64,000 nucleotides of DNA from G963556115 sp963675945 (lineage in GTDB: Bacteria > Planctomycetota > SZUA-567): the NCBI GenBank assembly GCA_963675945.1, contig OY780932.1, forward strand, positions 2,108,001 to 2,172,000, given 5' to 3'. Position numbers and translations under genes: made by a program. The notes under the pieces were generated by a model, which was not told the DNA's origin, did no database searches, and saw nothing but the letters and a program-made list of their open reading frames with translations. Of this stretch, positions 17,740-24,690 are shown piece by piece. Numbering within the stretch: position 1 is the stretch's first letter; each line of letters opens with the position of its first letter.

Positions 17740-18008
17740 ATGAGAATAAAGAGAGCAATGTCCGTATTCGTTTACTGTTGTTGCGGCTAGGGCAGCTGCG
17801 GAAATCATAGTGCAGGATGTAGCTAGCCTGTATGAGGGCATGGATACGAGTGCTATTGACGGCAGTGGGAATAGCGGCACAGGTGGGCTTTTTGACCGTA
17901 CTCTGGGAGATGAGAGTTTGGCCGCGGGCGGCTGCGCAAGCGGCTGGCGGTGCTAGCAGTCCTGCTAATGGGATAGGTGGTACGAAGAAGGGCATTCCAA
18001 ATCCATAA
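17740..18008 (+). pseudogene. Small secreted-protein gene broken by two +1 frameshifts (or two sequencing errors)
   Basis: AGGGG at 17731 precedes ATG 17740 (MRIKRAMSVF). One extra base in the TTT run near 17772-17774 shifts the frame; removing it gives VTVVAARAAAEIIVQD, a convincing signal peptide with an A-X-A-type cleavage site. A second extra base in the GGG run near 17926-17928 precedes AAQAAGGASSPANGIGG and GTKKGIPNP, ending at TAA 18006-18008. Mended, it would be a secreted or surface protein of about 88 residues, rich in Gly, Ala and Ser. A perfect terminator follows at 18017. I recognise no family. Both shifts fall in homopolymers, so base-calling error is as likely as true decay. 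Confidence 0.6.
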
Positions 18009-18016
18009 CGAGCAGA

Positions 18017-18045
18017 GTGTCTAATGTCTATCATTAGACACCTTT
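18017..18045 (+). terminator. Terminator of the frameshifted small gene
   Basis: A perfect 10-bp stem, GTGTCTAATG (18017-18026) with CATTAGACAC (18032-18041), and a 5-base loop, then CTTTAAA, 9 bases after the TAA at 18008. It supports the reality of the upstream gene. Confidence 0.75.
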
Positions 18046-18055
18046 AAAGCATTAA

Positions 18056-18082
18056 AGGTTCTTAGAAATTATATTGTGAGAT
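18056..18082. repeat. Direct repeat upstream of the lipoprotein gene
   Basis: A 27-base unit starting AGGTTCTTAGAAATTATAT. It matches 18514-18540 at 24 or more positions, so the small lipoprotein gene is bracketed by direct repeats. Confidence 0.75.
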
Positions 18083-18169
18083 GTATTAAAATATGATACT
18101 ATATATTCTATTTTAGTGTAATTAGCTCTGCATTATTCATTTTTAATCTCTATTTAAGGAATAACTACC

Positions 18170-18505
18170 GTGTGCATGCTAAAGTCCCTATTACCTATTA
18201 GTTTAATTTTTATTATGATTATTAGTTTAAATGGATGCTCTACCCCAGAAGAAACTGCCGCTGTGCGCAGTGCGGCTGACAATAACATGATAGAAGGGAT
18301 AGATAAAAACTCAGAATTTTTTTATACCTTGCCTCTGCCGCATTCAGGACCTTTCAGCGAAGTTAAGCAATTGAATATCCAGGTTAACCATGGAGATGGA
18401 GTAAAAAAAGACGCTACTGCCATACTTGGTAAAAAAAGATCAACAGATAAATGGGTAGTAATTGATATGTTTGAGAACACTTCCAACGGTTGGGAAAAAC
18501 TATAA
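18170..18505 (+). CDS. Small lipoprotein of unknown function
   Basis: 111 residues starting at GTG 18170, chosen because AAGGA lies 9 bases upstream; ATG 18176 is possible. A short basic start and hydrophobic stretch end in the lipobox LNGC (Cys about residue 24), so it should be lipidated and membrane-anchored. The mature part is about 88 residues with no recognised domain (FYTLPLPHSGPFSEVKQLNI; DKWVVIDMFENTS). It is AT-richer than its neighbours and bounded by 27-base direct repeats, consistent with local duplication or insertion. Confidence 0.7.
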   Translation: MCMLKSLLPISLIFIMIISLNGCSTPEETAAVRSAADNNMIEGIDKNSEFFYTLPLPHSGPFSEVKQLNIQVNHGDGVKKDATAILGKKRSTDKWVVIDMFENTSNGWEKL

Positions 18506-18513
18506 AGTAAAAG

Positions 18514-18540
18514 AGGTTCCTAGAAAATATATTGTGAGAA
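18514..18540. repeat. Direct repeat downstream of the lipoprotein gene
   Basis: Second copy of the 27-base unit at 18056 (AGGTTCCTAGAAAATATAT), beginning 8 bases after the lipoprotein stop. Confidence 0.75.
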
Positions 18541-18565
18541 GTGGGATGAGGGTTTAGGAAGTGCT

Positions 18566-18717
18566 GAAGACTCGCGTTATTCCTCTTTCGGTTGAATCGC
18601 CTAGCCCTTCGGGTTGAGGGAATGGAAATGCGGAAGATTTCTGTTATGCCTCTTTTGGTGAGAGGGTAGGCCTTCGGGTTTAGATTTTGGGCTGGCTGGG
18701 GTCTGGGCTTTGTGCGC
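18566..18717. repeat. Degenerate tandem repeat, about 67-base unit
   Basis: GAAGACTCGCGTTATTCCTC (18566) recurs as GAAGATTTCTGTTATGCCTC (18633), each followed by CCTTCGGGTT. The 3' part, 18660-18717 (58 bases), recurs at 19159-19216 with about five differences. No plausible coding frame. Confidence 0.65.
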
Positions 18718-18753
18718 AGTGCGTGTTTCTGTGGATTGTTCCTCGGCGACTAT

Positions 18754-19116
18754 GATTATATTCTCAGCCGCTGCTCGTCTCCTCGCAGCGTCTTCGACCT
18801 ACTTTCGCCCGAGCAGCGGGCAAAGCACTGCTTAGTTCTCGCCTGCTCGAACACCCAGCATCTAGGGATAGGCAAATGTCGCCTGCTTGGCGACCTGTGT
18901 ATCGCTTCAGCGAAGGTTTGAAAATTGCGTTGGCAATTTTCGGGGTTTGGCGTGAGATTTTGGGTGTAGCGGGTAATACCTTCAAGCATACCTTGTGTTC
19001 CCGAATTACGCTTGCGTAAATGTGATCAAACGGACACCGTTTGTCAGGAGTTTGGGGACGGATAGTCCCCAAGAAAGAGGTTTATTTGCTTTGAGGGTAC
19101 GGGGCGGGTAGCCCCG
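18754..19116. repeat. Hairpin array (element C), degenerate relative of elements A and B
   Basis: Starts with GATTATATTC, like the GATTATACTC leaders of elements A and B. A run of short perfect stems follows: 18769-18790 (CGCTGC), 18807-18821 (GCCCG), 18878-18894 (GTCGCC), 18920-18941 (GAAAATTGC), 19006-19019 (TTACG), 19028-19042 (AAACGG), 19052-19072 (TTGGGGAC) and 19100-19116 (CGGGGC). Eight different stems in 350 bases exceeds what I would expect from untouched spacer. No coding frame is supported. Confidence 0.55.
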
Positions 19117-19158
19117 GAAAAGGGTTTGCTGGTAATTTTGGGTGTAGTTGGTTGGCGG

Positions 19159-19216
19159 GAGAGGGTAGGCTTTCGGGTTTAGATTTTGGGTTGGCTGGGA
19201 TTTGGGCTTTGTGCGC
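19159..19216. repeat. Second copy of the 58-base direct repeat
   Basis: Matches 18660-18717 (GAGAGGGTAGG, then TTCGGGTTTAGATTTTGGG) with about five substitutions. The two copies flank element C and point to a local duplication. Confidence 0.7.
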
Positions 19217-19253
19217 GGGGCGATCAGTTTGATTTAACCGTTATTCTGCTTAC

Positions 19254-19376
19254 GATTATACTCTCCGTTACTGTGTACAGTAACGGAGACACACCTTTGG
19301 AAAAGGTGTGCCAAACGTTCAGCTTAAGCTGAACGGGCTGCAGAAGCAGCCTCAGTCCTCAGCTTGCTGAGGACTG
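19254..19376. repeat. Multi-hairpin element, copy B
   Basis: Leader GATTATACTC, then H1 19262-19273/19278-19289 (12 bp), H2 19290-19298/19302-19310 (CACACCTTT), H3 19316-19323/19328-19335, H4 19336-19341/19346-19351 (GGCTGC) and H5 19353-19363/19366-19376. H2, H4 and the linkers match element A; H1, H3 and H5 have new sequences that still pair perfectly. Like A, it lies between convergent genes, here 97 bases beyond the LysM gene stop. Confidence 0.75.
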
Positions 19377-19399
19377 GAGTATTCGTTTCAACTAAGTAT

Positions 19400-19421
19400 G
19401 AAAATTGCGTTGGCAATTTTC
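19400..19421. repeat. GAAAAT-type hairpin, copy 3
   Basis: GAAAATTGC-GTTG-GCAATTTTC, identical to 18920-18941. It lies 52 bases beyond the minus-strand LysM gene stop and may act as its terminator. Confidence 0.65.
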
Positions 19422-19472
19422 GTGGATTGGCAGAAATTTCTGACATGGCGGCGCAGGCCTTGTCGTTAACGC

Positions 19473-20645
19473 TTAGGGTAGGCGTAGGGTCATGCCGACT
19501 CTGATGGCTGAGGGCTTGCTGATCCGGTCTTTATTGGCATTGAAGATTGAACGCCAGTTGTTGGCATTGCCGTAGGCTCTGGCGGCAATCTTGGAGAGAG
19601 TGTCGCCGGGGCGAACCACATAGACCCGTTCTCTGCCGGCGGGAGTAGTGGCGAAGAGCTCTACCGGAGACTGCTGCACTACCTCCAGCGGTGGAAGGGT
19701 GAGCCGGGTGCCTTCGCGGAAACCGCCTTTGGAGAGAATCGGATTGGCCAGGCGGATACCCTCGATGATCTCTGGTTTGGCGCTCCCGTAGTAGCGCATC
19801 GCAATTGACGGGAGGGAGTCGGTCGTGGTGATGCGGTGGGTCGAGGTCTTGTTGACATCACGTTCGGCCGGAATTCGCAGCTTCATGCCGACACGGAGCA
19901 GATCCGGGCTGGACATTCTGTCCTTATTGAGCGTGTAGATCTCGCGGGCGCGCTTCTTGTTTCCCAGTTTCTTCAGGGCTATCTTGCTCAGCGTGTCGCC
20001 ACGCTTGACTCTGTATTCAGTGAATGAGATATTGCCTAGAGCACCTACTGGAGGAGACTGTTCTTCCAGCTCAATTGTCGCCTCTTCTTGATCCGTATCC
20101 GCTGCGGCAGTGAACGGGCTGGGGGAGAGGAGCTCGTCGGTGATGGGGGCGGGGGGCGGCGGACTCTGGACAGGTATGGCTGCTTCGACCTGCGCTGGTA
20201 CCGTCTCGGCGGTTACAATCGCTTCGCTCTGGGGTAGCAGAATATCCAGTTCATTCTCTCCGGCTACACCGCCGATTCGTGCCGGTACGGCTTCGGTTTG
20301 TACCTCCTCGGTCTGATTCAGGAGGGCTTCGATATCAATGTCATCGGGGGTGTCGATATTCGTTCTCGATTCTTCGGCTTCACTACCGATAGTGAGACCA
20401 CTAAGCAGGTCATCTACATCCTGATCCGAGTTTTGGATGATTCTGGGGTTGTCAACCTCCGGCATAGCCAACTCCAGGCCTTGTGTCTGCAGATCCTTCT
20501 CGATGCCTGCGGCCAGGGTATGCTGCTGCTTGAGGGCGTCGCCCTTCTGGATTCTCCAGCCGACATAGACAAAACCGCCGAGTAGGACACAGGCGACCAT
20601 GGCGATATAGCGTACCGCGCCACCGCTTCTGACTTCTTCACTCAT
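19473..20645 (-). CDS. Membrane-anchored triple-LysM protein
   Basis: 390 residues from ATG 20645, which overlaps the TAA of the upstream gene by one base (GGTGGAG ribosome binding site). One transmembrane segment lies near the N-terminus (about 15-32, AMVACVLLGGFVYVGW), then an acidic, proline-rich linker of about 190 residues, then three LysM-type repeats: YRVKRGDTLSKIALKKLG, a diverged THRITTTDSLPSIAMRYYG, and YVVRPGDTLSKIAARAYG. LysM domains bind peptidoglycan glycans, so this likely tethers the inner membrane to the wall or organises wall enzymes. No catalytic domain is visible. Translationally coupled to the SprT-like gene. Confidence 0.87.
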   Translation of the reverse strand: MSEEVRSGGAVRYIAMVACVLLGGFVYVGWRIQKGDALKQQHTLAAGIEKDLQTQGLELAMPEVDNPRIIQNSDQDVDDLLSGLTIGSEAEESRTNIDTPDDIDIEALLNQTEEVQTEAVPARIGGVAGENELDILLPQSEAIVTAETVPAQVEAAIPVQSPPPPAPITDELLSPSPFTAAADTDQEEATIELEEQSPPVGALGNISFTEYRVKRGDTLSKIALKKLGNKKRAREIYTLNKDRMSSPDLLRVGMKLRIPAERDVNKTSTHRITTTDSLPSIAMRYYGSAKPEIIEGIRLANPILSKGGFREGTRLTLPPLEVVQQSPVELFATTPAGRERVYVVRPGDTLSKIAARAYGNANNWRSIFNANKDRISKPSAIRVGMTLRLP

Positions 20646-21316
20646 TATTCTCCACCCCATTTCATTTTTTCAAACTTTTGTGCTTCCTGATAAAAGGGAT
20701 ATGTCTGTTCCATAAGGTTGAATTTCTTGCTGTGAATATCCCGTCTGCCGCCTGGGCTCTGTTCGATACCGATGATCTCGTGCAGCATCTCGTGAAAGAG
20801 GACATACTCGACCATGTAACGGGGGATATCGCGCCGATCCAGACGCTGGGAGAGGGTGATCAGATTGCGCACGGGATCATACCAGCCGAGACGGATAGTC
20901 CGAGGGTTGCGTTTGGTGATCTTTCTGCCCCAGGTGATAGCTGCGACTGATCTGCCTCCCAGATAGCGTCCGTTGATATTCTCGGCCATTTCCCGCAGCT
21001 CGTAATACCGACCTGCAGTCCTGAGCGTCGGCGTTCTTCTGACGGCGGGTCTGCTGACAAAGTCCGAAGAGTTGGTATTGATGAACTCGCGTACGACCTC
21101 CCGTTCCTTCCGGCTCCCGCCGATCCATCTGCCGAGTGAGGCGATGACCTCTTCACCGGCATGCAGAAACATCCGGTGGGCGCGCAGAGCAATACTCCCG
21201 CCGACAGACTCTTTGATGGTGATCATCCTCTGGGTATTGTCTGTCAGCATGAGCAGGATATCCTTGCCGGAGATCTCTTGTAATTTTTTTTGAATCTGTA
21301 GCGGTGTCTGTGGCAT
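20645..21316 (-). CDS. SprT-like zinc metalloprotein
   Basis: 223 residues with the zinc-binding protease signature HEMLH (in VEYVLFHEMLHEIIGI), followed by DIHSKKFNLMEQTYPFY, where the His and Glu fit the third-ligand region of the SprT-like/M48-related families. The N-terminus holds an Sm-like or beta-rich stretch (DILLMLTDNTQRMITIKES). No signal peptide, so probably cytoplasmic. Substrate unknown. Its stop overlaps the start of the LysM gene, suggesting co-translation. Confidence 0.78.
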   Translation of the reverse strand: MPQTPLQIQKKLQEISGKDILLMLTDNTQRMITIKESVGGSIALRAHRMFLHAGEEVIASLGRWIGGSRKEREVVREFINTNSSDFVSRPAVRRTPTLRTAGRYYELREMAENINGRYLGGRSVAAITWGRKITKRNPRTIRLGWYDPVRNLITLSQRLDRRDIPRYMVEYVLFHEMLHEIIGIEQSPGGRRDIHSKKFNLMEQTYPFYQEAQKFEKMKWGGE

Positions 21317-21598
21317 ATTCTTTTACTCTTATCTACGGCGCTTTTCAGGTATTTAATTTTATCTTCTCAATAATACTATATGTATTTTGCCTGGCTTAGT
21401 CAACTTTTACCGTAGAAAAATTAATAGGTTTATGCGTTTTTTGCCGAAAAAAACGTTTGTTAGTGTCTGGGGAGGGGTATGCCGGAGGAGGATTTCAGGG
21501 TGAATGCGGTCAACACTTGAACTAAGGCAGGGATAGGGCTATAATCTTCATGTTAATTTGTCTGATGAATGGATGTTTTTCTTGATGGGAGTGAAAGA

Positions 21599-23116
21599 AT
21601 GGCGAAGCAAGTACGTACGGCGATAACCCCTACCCGGGATGAGGATTATCCGCAGTGGTATCAGGAGGTGGTAAAAGCGGCAGATCTGGCGGAGAACTCA
21701 CAGGTGCGCGGATGCATGGTGATCAAACCCTGGGGCTATGGGTTGTGGGAGAATATTCAGGCGGCTCTGGATAAGATGTTCAAAGAGACCGGGCATGAGA
21801 ATGCTTATTTTCCGCTCTTTATTCCTAAGAGCTTTCTGGAGAAGGAGGCGGAGCATGTGGAAGGGTTCGCCAAGGAGTGTGCAGTGGTAACCCATCACCG
21901 GTTGGAGGATGACGGCAAGGGTGGGCTGGTGCCGGCCGGAGAGCTTGAGGAGCCGCTGATTGTCAGACCGACCAGTGAGACGATTATCGGTGCGACCTAT
22001 GCTAAATGGGTGCAGAGTTACCGGGACTTGCCGATTCTGATCAATCAGTGGGCGAATGTGGTGCGCTGGGAGATGCGAACCAGGTTATTTCTGCGTACCA
22101 CCGAGTTTCTCTGGCAGGAAGGGCATACCGTCCATGAGACCGAAGAGGAGGCGCTGGAGGAGACTCGCAAGATGCTCGAGGTCTATAAGACCTTTGCCGA
22201 GGAGTATATGGCGATGCCGGTGCTTACCGGGGAGAAGACCGAGTCCGAGCGTTTCCCCGGGGCGGTGAGCACTCTCTGTATCGAAGCGATGATGCAGGAT
22301 AGGAAGGCGTTGCAGGCGGGAACCAGTCATTTTCTGGGGCAAAATTTCGCTAAGGCTTCAGAGATCCAGTATCAGTCGCGCGAAGGCAAATTGGAGTATG
22401 CCTGGACCACCAGCTGGGGGGTTTCAACGCGCTTGATCGGGGGGATGATCATGACCCATGCCGACGATAACGGGATGATGATTCCGCCGCGTCTGGCGCA
22501 GAAACATGTCGTTATTATTCCGATTATCAAGAATGACTCGGATGCGGAAGCGGTTCTGGATTACTGTAATGAACTCAAGGCTATGCTCGCGACGCAGCTG
22601 TATGCGAGTCGTCCGGTTGAGGTGCTGATAGATGCGCGGGATATCAATGCAGGTGAGAAGGGCTGGGGCTGGGTCAAGAAGGGGATCCCGCTACGGGTAG
22701 AGGTCGGCCCGCGCGATATCGCCAGCCGGAGCGTCTTTGTCGGGCGGCGTGATCGCGACAAGAAGGAAGGTGTGCAGCGCGAAGAGTTTGTCCGGAATGT
22801 TGCGGCTATTCTTACTGATATTCAGGACGGGATGCTGGCTCGCGCCAAGGATTTCCGGCAGCAGCATACCGCGGATATCGATGCGTATGAGGACTTTGTT
22901 AAGTTCTTTACGCCGAAGAACGAGGCTAATCCAGAGATTCACGGAGGTTTTGCCCGTGCGCACTGGTGTGGTTCATCGGAGTGTGAGGAGAAGGCGAATG
23001 AACTCAAGGTAAGTATACGTTGCATACCTTTTGACTATACCGAGTCTGGTGAGGGCGAGTGTGTCTTCTGTCAAGCCAGGAGTGCGGGACGGGTTGTCTT
23101 TGCAAAATCGTATTAA
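21599..23116 (+). CDS. proS: Prolyl-tRNA synthetase, archaeal/eukaryote-type (ProS3)
   Basis: Charges tRNA-Pro. About 505 residues from ATG 21599 (GGGAG nine bases upstream), preferred over ATG 21569. Class II core: motif 2 RWEMRTRLFLRTTEFLWQEG, and motif 3 region GVSTRLIGGMIMTHADDNG. An anticodon-binding domain and a C-terminal zinc-type domain (CGSSECEEKANE, then GECVFCQARSAGR ending in Tyr) follow. The short form without the bacterial INS editing domain and with the C-terminal extension is the type shared by archaea, eukaryotes and some bacteria. Confidence 0.95.
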   Translation: MAKQVRTAITPTRDEDYPQWYQEVVKAADLAENSQVRGCMVIKPWGYGLWENIQAALDKMFKETGHENAYFPLFIPKSFLEKEAEHVEGFAKECAVVTHHRLEDDGKGGLVPAGELEEPLIVRPTSETIIGATYAKWVQSYRDLPILINQWANVVRWEMRTRLFLRTTEFLWQEGHTVHETEEEALEETRKMLEVYKTFAEEYMAMPVLTGEKTESERFPGAVSTLCIEAMMQDRKALQAGTSHFLGQNFAKASEIQYQSREGKLEYAWTTSWGVSTRLIGGMIMTHADDNGMMIPPRLAQKHVVIIPIIKNDSDAEAVLDYCNELKAMLATQLYASRPVEVLIDARDINAGEKGWGWVKKGIPLRVEVGPRDIASRSVFVGRRDRDKKEGVQREEFVRNVAAILTDIQDGMLARAKDFRQQHTADIDAYEDFVKFFTPKNEANPEIHGGFARAHWCGSSECEEKANELKVSIRCIPFDYTESGEGECVFCQARSAGRVVFAKSY

Positions 23117-23174
23117 AAATGGTATAATAGAATACTGCTTATTTTGTATGCTATTTTTTGCAAAGGAATATGTT

Positions 23175-23627
23175 ATGGTTCATCTGAAAAATCCGCCGCT
23201 GCCGAAGAATAAGAATGTGATTGCCGTGGTACTTCTGGTGCTGCTGGCGCTGGTAATTCTCGCGACGGTGCTGCTGGGGGAGATTGTTGAGAAGCCACGG
23301 CAGAATGAGCAGATTCAGAATCAGATCAATGCTCTGGAGGTAGAGATCGCTGAGAAGGCGAAACTGCAGAAAGAGGAGTCGATGGCGGCGGCGGTAAAGG
23401 CCAATGAGTTTGATCCGAGCGTCTCGGCACAGGAGAATACCTATGTGCCAGAGTCCAATGCTAAATTTATGCAGCAGGAAGATAATCTGCAGAGCCATGA
23501 GACGAGTGAACTTGACTATCTCAAGGAACGGGTTTGGGGCTTTTGGTATATTGTGCTGCCGCTCTTTATCGTGATTGTTATCTTTATTATCTGGGTCAGT
23601 AAGAAGCATAAGGATTGGACCAAGTAA
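23175..23627 (+). CDS. Small membrane protein with two TM segments and a coiled coil
   Basis: 150 residues from ATG 23175 (AAAGGA seven bases before). TM1 at about 15-37 (VIAVVLLVLLALVILATVLL), a coiled coil at about 45-72 (EQIQNQINALEVEIAEKAKL), a polar middle, and TM2 at about 121-141 (FWYIVLPLFIVIVIFIIWV) before a basic tail. The polar part would lie on one side of the membrane with both ends on the other. No family recognised. It starts 58 bases after proS, probably co-transcribed with it, and is closed by the terminator at 23664. Confidence 0.75.
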   Translation: MVHLKNPPLPKNKNVIAVVLLVLLALVILATVLLGEIVEKPRQNEQIQNQINALEVEIAEKAKLQKEESMAAAVKANEFDPSVSAQENTYVPESNAKFMQQEDNLQSHETSELDYLKERVWGFWYIVLPLFIVIVIFIIWVSKKHKDWTK

Positions 23628-23663
23628 GTGGGCAGCTGTTTTGCTAGGGAAATTCGGGTATTT

Positions 23664-23703
23664 AAACTTGAGGGGCAGCCGCTGCGGCTACCCCTCAAGT
23701 TTG
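23664..23703. terminator. Bidirectional terminator
   Basis: A long hairpin, AAACTTGAGGGG then AGCCGC paired with GCGGCT then CCCCTCAAGTTT (one mismatch), between the convergent membrane-protein gene and araD. Confidence 0.8.
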
Positions 23704-23727
23704 TGTTGTCGGTTATATTACAACAGT

Positions 23728-24432
23728 TTAATTCTGGCCGTAGTAGGCATTGGCTCCGTGTTTGCGTTCAAAGTGCTTTTTGAGTACATAGGCTGGGAGT
23801 TCTGTCGCCTGAGGATTGATCATAGTGGTGTTTATGGCCATAGCCGCGATCTCTTCGAGCGCGACACTATTGGCAACGGCTTTCTCTGCCGTCGCCCCCC
23901 AGGTGAACGGAGCGTGACCTCTGACCAGGACTCCGGGGAATTCCAGCGGCCTGAGCCCCTTTTCCAGGAAGGTCTCAAGGATAACCTTGCCAGTGTTCTC
24001 CTCGTAGGCGGAAGCGACCTCCTCTTCACTGAGAATTCGGGTTAGCGGAGTTGAGCCGTTGAAGTGGTCTGCGTGGGTGGTGCCAAAGCAGGGGATTTCT
24101 TTGCCCGCCTGGGCAAAGGCGGTGGCCAGGGTTGAGTGGGTATGAACCAGCGAGTGCACTCCCTGATCCTTCCATTCCTTGAGCAGGAGCAGGTGGGTAG
24201 GGGTGTCCGAACTGGGGCGGTACTTGCCTTTGATAATATTACCCTCAAAATCCAGGACGACGATATCCTTGGGGGTGAGCTTGTCATATGACACTCCGCT
24301 GGGCTTGATTGCAAAATACTCTCCACTCTTATCTACCATAGATAGATTGCCCCAGGTAAGTTTGACCAGACCATGCTTGACCAGTTCGAGGTTGCCGCTG
24401 CAGGTGGCCTCTCTCAGTGCCTTGAACTCCAT
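23728..24432 (-). CDS. araD: L-ribulose-5-phosphate 4-epimerase (class II aldolase family)
   Basis: Converts L-ribulose 5-phosphate to D-xylulose 5-phosphate, using zinc. 234 residues: TWGNLSMVDKSGEYFAIKPS, SSDTPTHLLLLKEW and VHTHSTLATAFAQAG (His-X-His metal site), FGTTHADHFNG, a third metal His in VLVRGHAPFTWG, and the AraD-typical end KHGANAYYGQN. A fuculose-phosphate aldolase is less likely because of this C-terminus. Ribosome binding site AAGGAG. No araA or araB lies beside it. The FucI-type isomerase and FGGY kinase 7-10 kb away might serve the same pentose route. Confidence 0.92.
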   Translation of the reverse strand: MEFKALREATCSGNLELVKHGLVKLTWGNLSMVDKSGEYFAIKPSGVSYDKLTPKDIVVLDFEGNIIKGKYRPSSDTPTHLLLLKEWKDQGVHSLVHTHSTLATAFAQAGKEIPCFGTTHADHFNGSTPLTRILSEEEVASAYEENTGKVILETFLEKGLRPLEFPGVLVRGHAPFTWGATAEKAVANSVALEEIAAMAINTTMINPQATELPAYVLKKHFERKHGANAYYGQN

Positions 24433-24492
24433 AGAATATACTCCTTAATGTATTTGGTGGTTATTTAAACAAAGGTTAAAAATTCGCTATCC

Positions 24493-24521
24493 ATTATAAC
24501 AGCTTTATAGTTGAATTGAAA
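24493..24521 (-). promoter_or_regulatory. Candidate promoter of araD
   Basis: Minus-strand TATAAT (24498-24493) with TTTCAA 17 bases upstream (24521-24516), about 60 bases before the araD start. The -10 box is good and the -35 box weak. Confidence 0.4.
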
Positions 24522-24690
24522 TATAAATCTTACTTGAAAAAAAAAATATTAACGTTAGTATGAATAAAATTTATAAATGTCGGCATCTTAGTATTTTAGC
24601 TTAAATGCCGCAGAGGTCTGATAAGTTGCGCGAGGTGTTCTGCATTAATCATAAATAGTTGGTATACCGCATACCTAGAGAGGTCAAGTA

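Noticed and set aside
17717..18034. 105-codon minus-strand frame in the accessory strip
   Set aside because: It is antisense to the frameshifted small secreted-protein gene, which has its own ribosome binding site, signal peptide and terminator.
18056..18540. Insertion sequence around the lipoprotein gene
   Set aside because: There are direct repeats but no terminal inverted repeats and no transposase frame.
18756..19072. Two minus-strand frames across the hairpin array
   Set aside because: Their sequence comes from the hairpin stems; no ribosome binding site or family similarity.
18566..19216. CRISPR-like array
   Set aside because: Repeat units are few, degenerate and unevenly spaced, with no constant spacers and no cas genes.
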